A stretch of DNA of 20,987 bases from CAYMCO01 sp964388955 (GCA_964388955.1 CAYMCO010000051.1:1-20987); one strand, 5' to 3'; counted from the first letter of the stretch, positions 11,988 through 20,746 are shown. Notes: a model not told the origin generated them from the letters alone. Numbers and translations: made by a program.

Positions 11988-14221
11988 TCCTGGCGAATCT
12001 CTTTCGGCGCAGGGGGCGAACATTCCTCACCCTGTTGGGCGTGGGCCTGGGGGTCGGGGCCATCATCGCCTTGGGGGCCATGGCCGAGGGACTGAGGGCG
12101 GGCTACTTCGCGATGGCGGAGGGCAGCAAGGCCGACATGGTGCTTAGCCAGGCGGGGGCCATGGACATTACCTTGGGTGGAGTGGAGCAATCGACAGCCA
12201 CCGAGGTGGGCACATGGCCAGAGGTCTCCGAAATCAGCGGGGTTCTGATGGGTTACGTACGGGCGGAAGAAGCCCCTTATTTCTTCATTTTCGGATATGA
12301 GCCATCGGGCTTTCCGATACAGCATTTCAAGATCGTCTCCGGAGTGCAGCTTTCCGAAGCAGAACACACTCGCGGCGCACCCTGTCTGCTGGGGCGCGCT
12401 GCGGCGGACAATCTCGAGAAAGCGGTCGGCGACGCGCTGCACATCACCGGCGGCACCTACCGTATCGTCGGAATATACGAGACCGGAGACGCCCTCGAGG
12501 AGGGCGGCGCAGTGATCTCCCTGACGGAGGCACAGGAATTGCTGCTGCAGCCCAACCGGGCCTCAATGTACTACTTGCGCCTGACGGACCCTTCGCTTGA
12601 AAGCAGGGTGCGCCAGCGCGTAGAGCGCAGGTTCCCCGATCTGGTGCTCTCCAACACCGCCGATTTCGTCAATCAGCAGGACATGGTCAAGTACTTGGGG
12701 GCCTTCGCCTGGGGCATCGCCGCGATCGCGATTGTCATTGGCGGCATGGTGATGACCAACACTTTGTTCATGTCCGTGTTTGAGCGGACTGGCGAGATCG
12801 GTCTGCTGCGAGCCATGGGTTGGAGCAGGGCGCGAGTGATGGGCCTGATCTTCGGTGAGTCCCTCGTGCTGGCACTGCTGGGCGGTCTGGTCGGCGCGCT
12901 CTTTGGGGTGGGCCTGGTCACCTTTGGCCGCAGTTCGCTCATCTTCATGAGCGTGATGGGCGCCAATTTCACCCCTGAGCTTTTCGTCCGCGCGTTCGTC
13001 ACCGTGGTGGTGATGGGCCTGGCTGGCGGGCTCTTCCCGGCCTGGTGGGCCAGTCGACTGATGCCCTTGGAGGCGCTGCAGCACGAGGGCGGAGTGGGCT
13101 CCAAGGTCCCCCGGCGGCTGCCGGGTGGCATGACCATCCGCAACTTGTGGCGGCGGCAAACGCGCACGATCCTGACCGCATTGGGCGTCGGCGTGGGCAT
13201 CGCCGCCATCATCGCACTCGGCGGCATGGGTCAGGGCTTCATCGAGGACTTCAACGCCATGTCCACGGGGAGCGAGGCAGATCTGATGGCGACCGAGGCG
13301 GACGCAGCCGATATGGGATACAGCACGATCGAGGAGCGCATCGGCGAGCGCATCTCCGCTATGCCGGAAGTGGCAGCTGTTTCCGGAATCGGGTTTGCCA
13401 TGGCCAACACGGAGCAGCTGCCGATCCTGTTGATCAGCGGATACAACCCCAACGAATTCGCCATCGAACACCACAAGATCGTCGCCGGGAGCCCGCTCCG
13501 AGGAGCACGCCAGATCTTGCTCGGGCGGCAGGCCGCCGAAGCGCTGGATGCGGATATCGGACAGACCATACGTCTGCTGGACAGCACCTTCCGCGTGGTG
13601 GGAATCTACGATACCGGAGTGGCCTGGCAGGACAGTGGGGCTGTGATCAGCCTGCGGGATGCGCAGAAGCTTGCCGGCCGACCCCATCAAGTGACCATGT
13701 TCGCCATCAAGCTCAAAGACCCGCAGCGGGCTGATTCGGTGCAGCGGGAGTTGGAGGCCCGATTCCCCGAGATCACCGTCTCTCGCACCAGCGAATTCGC
13801 AGAAAGCATCCCGGACTTGCGGAACATGGAGCGCATGGTTGGAGAGATTTCCTTCATGGCGATCATCATCGGTACCGTGGGTATGATGAACACCATGCTC
13901 ATGAGCGTCCTGGAGCGCACTCGTGAGATCGGGTTGCTTCGCGCCATCGGTTGGAAAGGTCGTCAAATCTTGGCCATGATCTTGCGAGAAGCTGTCGCCC
14001 TAGGCGCACTGGGGGGCCTGGGAGGGATTTGCCTCGGCCTGGTGCTTGCTTGGTCCATGGCCCTGCTGCCATGGGTGGGAGAGATGCTGCGTGTGAGCTT
14101 CCCCCTCGACCTGTTCATGCGGGCCACCGCCATCGCAGTTGTCACCGGTGTCATCGGAGGCATCTATCCCGCCTGGCGCGCCATTCGCCTCCGGCCGGTG
14201 GAGGCGTTGCGTTATGAATAG
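11984..14221 (+). CDS. ABC exporter permease, two fused MacB/FtsX halves
   Basis: A 745-residue inner-membrane protein built of two homologous halves. Half 1 (1-370) and half 2 (383-745) each have a first helix after an arginine-rich start (RRRGRTFLTLLGVGLGVG; RRQTRTILTALGVGVG), an external domain of about 200 residues, then three helices. Each carries the same cytoplasmic coupling segment (ERTGEIGLLRAMGW at 267; ERTREIGLLRAIGW at 644) and C-terminal motif (PLEALQHE; PVEALRYE). Usual MacB or FtsX permeases have one such half and dimerise, so this chain should supply both halves for the ATPase pair. Half 2 begins at an ATG codon (13130), hinting at fusion of two adjacent genes. The likely cargo is a drug, peptide or lipid; it cannot be specified. 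Confidence 0.92.
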   Translation: MILANLFRRRGRTFLTLLGVGLGVGAIIALGAMAEGLRAGYFAMAEGSKADMVLSQAGAMDITLGGVEQSTATEVGTWPEVSEISGVLMGYVRAEEAPYFFIFGYEPSGFPIQHFKIVSGVQLSEAEHTRGAPCLLGRAAADNLEKAVGDALHITGGTYRIVGIYETGDALEEGGAVISLTEAQELLLQPNRASMYYLRLTDPSLESRVRQRVERRFPDLVLSNTADFVNQQDMVKYLGAFAWGIAAIAIVIGGMVMTNTLFMSVFERTGEIGLLRAMGWSRARVMGLIFGESLVLALLGGLVGALFGVGLVTFGRSSLIFMSVMGANFTPELFVRAFVTVVVMGLAGGLFPAWWASRLMPLEALQHEGGVGSKVPRRLPGGMTIRNLWRRQTRTILTALGVGVGIAAIIALGGMGQGFIEDFNAMSTGSEADLMATEADAADMGYSTIEERIGERISAMPEVAAVSGIGFAMANTEQLPILLISGYNPNEFAIEHHKIVAGSPLRGARQILLGRQAAEALDADIGQTIRLLDSTFRVVGIYDTGVAWQDSGAVISLRDAQKLAGRPHQVTMFAIKLKDPQRADSVQRELEARFPEITVSRTSEFAESIPDLRNMERMVGEISFMAIIIGTVGMMNTMLMSVLERTREIGLLRAIGWKGRQILAMILREAVALGALGGLGGICLGLVLAWSMALLPWVGEMLRVSFPLDLFMRATAIAVVTGVIGGIYPAWRAIRLRPVEALRYE

Positions 14222-14281
14222 CCGCCCGCAAATAATGCCAGCCATTCGGGAGGATCTCTCCCCGGCCTTTAGGAGAAGCAA

Positions 14282-15472
14282 ATGACATTCCAGAGACACC
14301 CTGTATTCGCTCGAGCCATCCCCGGCCTGTTGATGTTGTCCTTGCTCGCCGCGTGCTCCGCCATCGGCGGTGCCCCAACCCCCACCCCGGAGGTCACGGG
14401 AGAGGAGGAGTTCACCCCTGTGGTAAGCGCCACAGGCGTGGTCATCCCTTCGACGCGCGCCACCCTCAGCTTTCCCTCCGGCGGGATTCTGCAGGAACTC
14501 CTGGTGGCAGAAGGTGAGCAAGTCGAAGCGGGGCAGCCGCTTGCGCGCCTGGGAAACCGGGAACAGTTCGAAGCCGCGGTGAAATCGGCCGCCCTTGCTG
14601 TGATTGACGCCCAGCAGAGCCTGGACGCGCTCTATAAAAACCACGACGTGATGGCCAGCCAAGCTCAATTGGCGATGGCCACGGCGCGGGACGTACTGGA
14701 CGACGCGGAACACGACTGGGAAGTCAACCAGCCCGGGAGAAGAGCGCTGTCCTACACGCTGAAGGCCGCACGGGCGCGCGTCGTCATCGCCGAAAAACGA
14801 CTTGAGCGCGCGCAGACGGCCTTCGATCATGCCCATGGCAAGATCGCCAAGGCCAAAGCGCAGCTCGCTCTCTCGGATGCGCACCGCGCATATGACCAGG
14901 CTGTATGGATGCTGGACTGGTTGGAAAGCGGCGCAGACGAAATCGAGCAGGGCATTCTGGACGCTGAGCTGGCAAACGCGCAAGCCAATCTAGCAGACGC
15001 GATCCAGGAATACGCGGACCTGGAGGAAGGGCCGAACCCCGACGACCTGGAGGCGGCCCAGGCGGCGTTGGAGAACGCCCAGGCTCAGTTCGCGTCTGCC
15101 CGGGCCGCCCTCGAAGACCTGGAACTGGCCGCCCCCTTCGCCGGGACCATCGCCGAGATTTATCCGCGGGCTGACGAGTGGGTCGGCCCCGGCCAGCCCA
15201 TCCTGGTGATGGCGGACCTGACCACGCTGCACGTTGAGACGACGGACCTGAACGAGATCGATGTGGCGCAGATTCAATCGGGAGACCAAGTCACCGTCTC
15301 CTTCGATGCCCTGCCGGAGGTCGCCGTGGACGGCACGGTCACCTACATATCACCGAAAGCCGAGGAAGGGACAGGGGTAAACTACACCGTGGTGATCAAG
15401 CTGGAAGATATCCCCGCGGGCGTCCACTGGGGCATGACCGCCTTCGTGGACATCCTTTTGGGGGAGGGATGA
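14282..15472 (+). CDS. Lipoprotein membrane-fusion (HlyD/MacA-like) adaptor
   Basis: A 396-residue exported adaptor linking the exporter to the outside. The signal sequence ends in a lipobox, LLAAC (Cys25), followed by a flexible Pro/Thr stretch. Residues about 45-95 form the first half of a biotinyl-lipoyl-like domain (GGILQELLVAEGEQVEAGQPLARL). A long alanine-rich coiled coil occupies about 95-280, and the lipoyl second half (LAAPFAGTIAEIYPRADEWVGPGQPI) and a beta-barrel follow. AGGAGA six bases upstream supports the ATG. No TolC-like gene follows, and lipid anchoring fits a single-membrane cell, as in YknX-type systems. The end overlaps the ATPase start by ATGA. Confidence 0.9.
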   Translation: MTFQRHPVFARAIPGLLMLSLLAACSAIGGAPTPTPEVTGEEEFTPVVSATGVVIPSTRATLSFPSGGILQELLVAEGEQVEAGQPLARLGNREQFEAAVKSAALAVIDAQQSLDALYKNHDVMASQAQLAMATARDVLDDAEHDWEVNQPGRRALSYTLKAARARVVIAEKRLERAQTAFDHAHGKIAKAKAQLALSDAHRAYDQAVWMLDWLESGADEIEQGILDAELANAQANLADAIQEYADLEEGPNPDDLEAAQAALENAQAQFASARAALEDLELAAPFAGTIAEIYPRADEWVGPGQPILVMADLTTLHVETTDLNEIDVAQIQSGDQVTVSFDALPEVAVDGTVTYISPKAEEGTGVNYTVVIKLEDIPAGVHWGMTAFVDILLGEG

Positions 15473-16365
15473 TCCGTGAACCGAGACCCTGGGACGATCT
15501 CGGTTCGCTCAAAATGGATGCACCGAGCATGATGATTTCCGACAGCCTGTTGATTGAAGCCCGCGACCTGACTCGCATCTACGGCGATGGCGAGCAGATC
15601 TTCGCCCTGAACAAGGTGAACCTGCAAATCGCCGGCGGAGAATTCGTCGCTGTAATTGGGCCCTCCGGCAGCGGGAAGTCCACTTTGCTGAATATGATCG
15701 GCGCGTTGGACCGGCCGACGAGCGGCGAGGTGTTCATCAGCGGCCAACAGCTTTCCGAAATGCGGGACCTCGACGCCTTCCGCGCCAAGACCGTTGGATT
15801 CATCTTCCAACTATACAACCTCATCCCCACCCTTACCGCGCGGGAGAACGTGGAAGTGCCCATGATGGGTCAAATCGGCCGGCGGTCTGCGCGCCGGGAG
15901 CGGGCTGAAGAGCTGCTGCACATGGTGGGTCTGGGTGAGCGCATGGATCATCTCCCCAATCAGCTTTCCGGCGGCCAGCGGCAGCGCGTCGCAATCGCCA
16001 GGGCACTCGCGAACCAGCCCTCCCTGGTGCTGGCGGACGAACCGACCGGCGATCTGGACACCCAGAGCGGCGCGGAGGTAATCGCCCTCATGCGAGACCT
16101 CAACCATGACCTGGGCACAACCTTCATTGTCGTGACCCATGATCCCTCTGTGGCCCGTCAAACCGAGCGCATCCTCGCCATGCGAGATGGCCGCATTGTG
16201 CACGAGCACAAAGTTGGAACTTCCTACGAAGAAGATCTGGCCGCTTTCCGACGCTCCGGACTGGGCCGAGCGATCATCTCCGAAGACTCTAGCCGGGAGG
16301 CGCTGGACTTCCTGGAGCGGCGGGAACGAGATCTGCTCCGCAAACTGCTCGCAGACGCACCGTGA
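15469..16365 (+). CDS. MacB/LolD-type ABC transporter ATPase
   Basis: A 298-residue ATPase energising the upstream fused permease. Motifs: Walker A GPSGSGKST (64-72), Q-loop Gln114, signature LSGGQRQRVAIARAL (from 166), Walker B LVLADEP with Glu191, D-loop GDLD, switch His214 in VTHD. FQLYNLIPTLTARENVEVPM is typical of the MacB/LolD branch. An extra C-terminal tail of about 60 residues (240-298), charged and helical, is longer than the usual subunit. ATG 15469 overlaps the adaptor stop, but the GGAGG site lies only one base away. Starts at Met16 (15514) or Met21/22 (15529/15532) would fit the family's usual N-terminus better. Confidence 0.94.
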   Translation: MIREPRPWDDLGSLKMDAPSMMISDSLLIEARDLTRIYGDGEQIFALNKVNLQIAGGEFVAVIGPSGSGKSTLLNMIGALDRPTSGEVFISGQQLSEMRDLDAFRAKTVGFIFQLYNLIPTLTARENVEVPMMGQIGRRSARRERAEELLHMVGLGERMDHLPNQLSGGQRQRVAIARALANQPSLVLADEPTGDLDTQSGAEVIALMRDLNHDLGTTFIVVTHDPSVARQTERILAMRDGRIVHEHKVGTSYEEDLAAFRRSGLGRAIISEDSSREALDFLERRERDLLRKLLADAP

Positions 16366-16712
16366 AGCCATATCCGGTCCGGTGAGCCGGGAAAATGCAC
16401 TTCTATCGATCCCCCGCTCCCTGGCGGCCAAGGGGGCGCGTTGTGGTCCGCTCAACGGCGGCAAGCGGAGGGGAAGGGCTGGCAGCCTCGGGGCATGGGA
16501 GGAGCGGATCGGGATGACGGGAGATGCCCAACCCCGAGATTGCCCATCGTGGAGATCCACGCCGCCGGATATATTCCGTTCTTGGAGAGGTGCTGCACCC
16601 CCATCCCAAGCCCCTCCCCCCACAGTTGGCGTTGATTCCTCCATATCTGGGTCGATGTGGGGGAGGGGTGAGTTGAGACGGGGGTGGAGCCAATCGGGTA
16701 CCTGGAACTCGA
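16366..16712. other. Intergenic region with a GC-rich palindromic repeat
   Basis: No gene is seen. Its main feature is an imperfect inverted repeat: 16597-16624 (ACCCCCATCCCAAG then CCCCTCCCCCCACA) against 16656-16686 (TGTGGGGGAGGGG then GAGACGGGGGT), with a 31-nt loop. The style matches the repeats at 86-144 and 2222-2295. It might stop transcription from the exporter operon, but there is no U-tract. Confidence 0.5.
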
Positions 16713-16762
16713 TTGCGAGTTTTCACGCTCTGGACTATAATTCCTTTTAGAGAATAGTTCTC
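16713..16762 (+). promoter_or_regulatory. perR promoter and candidate operator
   Basis: TTGCGA (16713-16718) and TATAAT (16736-16741) are separated by an ideal 17 bp, placing the start near 16748. GAGAATAGTTCTC (16750-16762) is a 5-3-5 perfect inverted repeat exactly at the predicted start. Autorepression by the encoded Fur-family protein is likely, although the palindrome is not the textbook PerR box. Confidence 0.65.
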
Positions 16763-16775
16763 CATAACGATTGGA

Positions 16776-17258
16776 ATGTCGACACAAGGTATGCCGGCCA
16801 AGAGCGGAACAAGCAGAGATCCAGGCGTCAGATTATGTGAAATGATCGGCGCCTTGCGGGAGAGCGGGCACCGCCTCACCCCGCAGCGGCTGGAGATCCT
16901 CCGTTTCTTGGCCGAGAGTGCCGGTCATCCGAGCGTGGAGGACATTTACAAGACACTTGTCGCGGGGATGCCCATGCTCAGCCAGGCTACAGTCTATAAG
17001 ACCGTCGCTTTGATGAAGGATCTGGGTCAGGTTCTCGAACTCGAGTTTGCGAATGCCCACAATAGGTACGATGGCAACAGACCGGAGCCGCATCCCCACT
17101 TGATTTGCGTCCGTTGCGGATCCATTCTGGATTTGGAAGACCTGCCGCTTCAAAGCCTGCGGGAGGACGTTTCAAAGGGAACCGGATACATAGTCACGGG
17201 TCATCGCCTCGAGGTGTTCGGTATTTGCACCGAGTGTCAGCACGCCGGGCAGCCCTAG
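16776..17258 (+). CDS. perR: PerR-type Fur-family regulator
   Basis: A 160-residue metal-dependent repressor. The winged helix (GHRLTPQRLEILRFLAES, then LSQATVYKTVALM) is standard for the Fur family. The structural zinc site is complete: CVRC (111-114) and CTEC (151-154). The regulatory-site ligands line up with Bacillus PerR: His51, Asp99 (RYDG), His106 and His108 (PHPHLIC), and Asp119 (SILDLED). The last is Asp, as in PerR, where Fur and Zur usually have Glu. This favours peroxide sensing by oxidation of metal-bound histidine. The next gene encodes a ferritin-like peroxide-detoxifying protein, which fits. An in-frame ATG at 16791 is an alternative start. Confidence 0.88.
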   Translation: MSTQGMPAKSGTSRDPGVRLCEMIGALRESGHRLTPQRLEILRFLAESAGHPSVEDIYKTLVAGMPMLSQATVYKTVALMKDLGQVLELEFANAHNRYDGNRPEPHPHLICVRCGSILDLEDLPLQSLREDVSKGTGYIVTGHRLEVFGICTECQHAGQP

Positions 17259-17353
17259 CTGGGCCCCGCGGAACAACAATCGCGTCCATCTCGCGCCGCG
17301 CTTGCGCGCGTTGGGAAGACATCCAACAAGACTCAAAACAGAAGGAGGACACA

Positions 17354-17905
17354 ATGGCCAAAGTGGCACGTGAAATGGTTGAGAGAGCGGGCGTCGATGT
17401 TGACGCCCTGGTGGAACTGCTCGTGAAGAACGCCTCAGCTGAGCTCACGACATTCTACTACTACACAATCCTGCGCGTTAACTTGATCGGCCTGGAGGGG
17501 GAGGGAATCAAGCAAATCGCGGAGACTGCGCGCATCGAGGATCGCAACCACTTCGAAGCCTTGGTGCCGCGCATATACGAGCTCGGCGGCGAAATCCCCG
17601 GGGATATGAAGGTCTTCCACGACGTTTCCGCCTGCCCACCGGCCAAGCTGCCGGAGGATCCGACCGATATCATGGCCATGCTCACCGTTCTGGTCGAGGC
17701 AGAGCGATGTGCCGTTCGCGGCTATACCCACATCTGCAACATGACTGCTGGCAAGGATCACCGCACCTATGATCTGTCTCTGGCGATCCTGAACGAGGAA
17801 GTGGAGCACGAAGCCTGGTTCTCCGAGTTTCTTGGGGAGGGCCCATCCGGCCACTACCTGCGCCAGGGAGACACCTCACCTTTCGTGTCGAAATTCCTGC
17901 GCTAG
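17354..17905 (+). CDS. Dps-like thioferritin (DPSL) protein
   Basis: A 183-residue ferritin-superfamily protein of the DPSL or thioferritin type known from archaea and some anaerobic bacteria. It assembles into a cage that uses peroxide to oxidise and store iron. Di-metal ligands are visible in a four-helix pattern: Glu30, Glu62 and His66 (RIEDRNHFEAL), Glu115, and Glu149/His152 (LNEEVEHEAWF). A cysteine pair close to the metal site (Cys119 and Cys128 in ERCAVRGYTHIC) is the feature that separates thioferritins from bacterioferritins. GAAGGAGG (17341-17348) sits correctly before the ATG. It follows perR by 95 bp with no obvious separate promoter, so co-transcription and peroxide induction are likely. 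Confidence 0.88.
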   Translation: MAKVAREMVERAGVDVDALVELLVKNASAELTTFYYYTILRVNLIGLEGEGIKQIAETARIEDRNHFEALVPRIYELGGEIPGDMKVFHDVSACPPAKLPEDPTDIMAMLTVLVEAERCAVRGYTHICNMTAGKDHRTYDLSLAILNEEVEHEAWFSEFLGEGPSGHYLRQGDTSPFVSKFLR

Positions 17906-17920
17906 ATCCTCGACCTTCTT

Positions 17921-17944
17921 GAGGGGCCCCTCGCAGGGCCCCTC
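17921..17944 (+). terminator. GC hairpin after the DPSL gene
   Basis: GAGGGGCCC (17921-17929) pairs exactly with GGGCCCCTC (17936-17944) around a 6-nt loop, 15 bases after the DPSL stop. No T-run follows (GACAGG), so it is not a typical intrinsic terminator. It may act as a weak terminator or as a 3' stabiliser. Confidence 0.55.
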
Positions 17945-17983
17945 GACAGGATAGAGGGCGCAGGACTCGCACCGGCTTGTGGC

Positions 17984-18214
17984 ATGTATCACTTCACCCT
18001 CCAGTCATTGAAAGATTACGATGGGCGGGATGGCGCTCCGGCCTATATCGCCTATCGAGGGAATGTCTACGATGTCAGCGACAACTTCCTGTGGCAAGGA
18101 GGGCGGCATCAAGCCCTGCATTCAGCCGGGCGAGACTTGACAGGGGATCTCGAGACCGCGCCCCATGGGGAGGAAATGCTCGACAGATGCCCGCTCATCG
18201 GGCTCCTTGAGTGA
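17984..18214 (+). CDS. Small cytochrome b5-like heme-binding protein
   Basis: A 76-residue single-domain protein of the predicted heme/steroid-binding (cytochrome b5-like) family. It shows FTLQSLKDYDGRDGAPAYIA, YDVSDNFLWQGGRHQALH and GRDLTGDLETAPHGEEML. His42 or His46 together with His61 (APHG) are the likely axial heme ligands. There is no signal peptide or membrane anchor, so it is probably cytosolic. The start ATG 17984 lacks a clear ribosome-binding site. It lies 78 bp after the DPSL gene, across the GC hairpin, and could serve as an electron donor or acceptor in the same oxidative-stress response (inference). Confidence 0.85.
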   Translation: MYHFTLQSLKDYDGRDGAPAYIAYRGNVYDVSDNFLWQGGRHQALHSAGRDLTGDLETAPHGEEMLDRCPLIGLLE

Positions 18215-18449
18215 GGGCCCATCACACTGCGGATAGCCCTGGCCAGAATCAGCAGATGCCGCCAAACAGCGCGCTTCGCCAATGGCTTGGCGCGTCGGCT
18301 GAACGCATGTCGGCCCCCCCCCCCATGTGGCGAACGCAGGTGAACGCCGCCTCCGGCCCCCGCCGTGGGGATCGGGGTCTCGATGCGTTGAAGAGGCCCG
18401 CGAGGTGCGAAGCCGCGCCAGGCAAGGACAAAGGCTCCCTCCTGGTGGC
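18215..18449. other. Intergenic region without recognised features
   Basis: Convergent space between the cytochrome b5-like gene and the histidine kinase. It contains a run of 11 C (18314-18324) and no gene or clear terminator. Confidence 0.4.
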
Positions 18450-20051
18450 TCAGCCCGCGGCCGGAAGCGGCCGCGGCTCTGGCCTGGAGCGCCGGATCAA
18501 CGGCAACTGCCCCTGCGGGCGGCCGCCCGTTTCCCGCTGCGGGTCCAGAGGTGGATCGTCAGCGGATGGAAGCGTGAAGTAGAACAGAGAGCCATACCCG
18601 ACTTGGCTCTCCACGCCGATCGTACCTCCCATTTTCTCCACGATCTGGCGGCAGATGGCAAGGCCCAGACCGTGACCGAGGGACTGGCGGTGGCCGGCCC
18701 AGGTGATTGGCCTGAACAGGCGAGACTGCGCATCGGGATCGAGCCCGGGGCCGTTGTCGTGCAGCCAGAATCGCACACTGCAATCCGGGGCCATCCCCCC
18801 GGCACCCATTTCGAGTCTGGGCGGGGAGCCCCCATACTTGAGGGCATTGCTGATCAGGTTCGCCCAAACTTCCTCCACCCAGGCCGTATTTCCCATGGCA
18901 GCCGGCCATTCTTTCGGTTTCAGAATCACGGCCCGGCGCTCCTCGATCATCTGATCCGATCTCTCAAGGGCAGTGGCGATGATTGTCCCCATGTCCACCG
19001 GCTCCAACACCACCTGTGCCTTGCGCACCATTGCCAGGGTCAGAAGGTCGTCGATGATGTGCCCCATCTTCCTCGCCATGCTCACGATTCCGTCCACATA
19101 GTCGCGGCGATCCCTCTGCGGTAGAGCCGGGGACTGCAGCGCTGTCGCAGCCACGCTGATCGCTGCCAGCGGTTCGCCCAGCTCATGCGCCACCGTATGG
19201 GTGAAGGCGTCCAGATCTTCATTGCGCTCCTCAAGCTCCAGCGTCCGTCTTTGGAGAGTCTGCTCGCGCTCCTTCAAATCCCTAAACAGCAGGGAATAGG
19301 GTCGGAGGAAGCCTGTCTCGATGACCGCTCGCAGCATCAGGTAGAAGGAAACGAACCTCAGAAGATGGCCCAGGAGGTTGAAAATGTCGTAGGGGCTTCG
19401 ATAGAGCGTGAATGTCAGTTCAGCAAGCGTAGTGGCGAGGATCGAGGCAATCAAAAGCTGCAGCACGTCCCGTTCATACAGGTTTCTCAAATGGACGACA
19501 AGCAAGCTCGAGGCCAGCATCAACAGGGCGAATGAGTACTCGCTGGCTCTCTTGAATGCCGTCAGGCCGGTGTCCTCCCGGAAGGCCACGGGGAACGCGT
19601 CCCATTCAAAGATCAATCCGATCACCAAAGTGGCGGATGCGGCGAATGCGAAGAGAGCCAGATTGACGTTGAGCTTGCGCCGCAGGAACATGGGAGCAGC
19701 GAAAAGCGAGACGCTCTGGAACGCCCGGCCCGCGATCCAAAGCTGAGTTGACAGATTCGTCGTAGGGAAGCCGAAGGTGCCCATGCCCTTGTAGGCTAGC
19801 GTATGCAGGACGTCAATGCCCGCCATAAAGAGATAACCGATGGCGACGAAGACGAAGTAATCGTTGGCAAAGTAGGATCGAGCGTTCCAGACAAAGAGGA
19901 AGATGGAAAACGCAACTACGATGCTGAAGATCTCTACCAATGTGTGGAACAGAAGGTAGTTACTCCGGCTGACGAGCGAGAGACCGATGACAGCGATCAG
20001 AACTCCTGGGGCAGCACTGAACAACCGGATACGTCTCAGACTTCGATCCAT
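18450..20051 (-). CDS. Orphan membrane histidine kinase with MASE3 sensor
   Basis: A 533-residue sensor kinase. The N-terminal 240 residues form about seven membrane helices of the MASE3 type (VWNARSYFANDYFVFVAIGYLF resembles the family core; shown here only by position 55-76). A coiled coil (about 255-282, LKEREQTLQRRTLELEERN) leads to the dimerisation domain with phospho-acceptor His289 in TVAHELGEPL. The ATPase domain follows: N-box Asn398/Asn402, DNGPG (432-436), GHGLGLA (459-465). AGGAGG six bases before the ATG supports the start. The last 35 residues are rich in Pro and Arg. No response regulator is adjacent, so its partner is unknown, as is its signal. Confidence 0.93.
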   Translation of the reverse strand: MDRSLRRIRLFSAAPGVLIAVIGLSLVSRSNYLLFHTLVEIFSIVVAFSIFLFVWNARSYFANDYFVFVAIGYLFMAGIDVLHTLAYKGMGTFGFPTTNLSTQLWIAGRAFQSVSLFAAPMFLRRKLNVNLALFAFAASATLVIGLIFEWDAFPVAFREDTGLTAFKRASEYSFALLMLASSLLVVHLRNLYERDVLQLLIASILATTLAELTFTLYRSPYDIFNLLGHLLRFVSFYLMLRAVIETGFLRPYSLLFRDLKEREQTLQRRTLELEERNEDLDAFTHTVAHELGEPLAAISVAATALQSPALPQRDRRDYVDGIVSMARKMGHIIDDLLTLAMVRKAQVVLEPVDMGTIIATALERSDQMIEERRAVILKPKEWPAAMGNTAWVEEVWANLISNALKYGGSPPRLEMGAGGMAPDCSVRFWLHDNGPGLDPDAQSRLFRPITWAGHRQSLGHGLGLAICRQIVEKMGGTIGVESQVGYGSLFYFTLPSADDPPLDPQRETGGRPQGQLPLIRRSRPEPRPLPAAG

Positions 20052-20504
20052 TGGAGGCCTCCTACGTTGTAGGTGCTTGTGAAGTCATCAGCCGCGCACC
20101 CGGCGCGCCTCGTCACGCTGCCTTGACGAGAGTGGACCCATGGCTCGGAGTCGCCCGAGCCCGGCGGCCTGATGAAGCAGCGGCATCATCAAAGGCCCTC
20201 TCGCCAACTCTGCTCCCATTTCTCCAAGTGGTCTTGGCCCCCCGAACCTGCATCCAGCCCCGCGCCTCGTTACGACGATCCGGCTAGAGCGAGGCTGGCC
20301 GATGATCTTTATTCCTGCGTCTGCCAATACTGCCCATTCCGGACAGCGGCCTGGGATCTCGCCGCCGCGCTATTGGCATACTATCGGACCCATACGGCAA
20401 AGAACACCGGTGGCTCCCCGAATGGGATGAAGTGCAGAAACCCCCCTTTGTGAGATTCTACCTCTGCATTTCATTATCCTCAATTCAGCCGCACGAGCGG
20501 GGTG
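20052..20504. other. Intergenic region without recognised features
   Basis: I see no convincing gene in about 450 bp upstream of the kinase. A frame near 20270-20430 (ADDLYSCVCQYCPFR) contains a short Cys-rich stretch but matches nothing I recognise. The kinase promoter must lie here, but no good sigma-70 match was found. Confidence 0.4.
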
Positions 20505-20746
20505 TGTTTCATTTCAGGGGGCGCGGCTGCTTGAGAGTGAATGTACGGCGCTCCTCTCGATACGCCTCGTGGTTTCACCACTCGGCACTCGAGATGCGCC
20601 TCCCCACAATCGGAACGCGCGAAGTTGGCCGCATCTCGAGTAGCGGCGAGCGGAGCAAGGCGTGTATCGAGAGGCCTGGCCTGTGTTGTTGACAGCGCGC
20701 GGCAGGTAAGAGTCTGCGGTGTCAGATCGCCCCCCAAGGATGGAGA
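20505..20746 (-). repeat. Palindromic repeat family 2, right copy
   Basis: This is the inverted copy of 2456-2696, at about nine positions in ten. Its inner palindrome is cleaner than in the left copy: CCTCTCGATAC at one edge faces GTATCGAGAGG at the other, with CTCGAGATGCG/CGCATCTCGAG inside. The short flanking motif GAAATGRAACRC is also kept at its end (20503-20515 region). Confidence 0.8.

Noticed and set aside
12563..13966. Minus-strand open frame of about 467 codons opposite the permease
   Set aside because: Composition is dominated by His, Asp, Gln and Gly without motifs, as expected for the antisense of a GC-rich membrane-protein gene. The plus-strand product is unmistakable.
20172..20453. 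Small plus-strand frame with a Cys-x-Cys-x-x-Cys stretch
   Set aside because: There is no ribosome-binding site and no recognisable domain, and the upstream half is low-complexity. It could be a gene remnant but cannot be supported.
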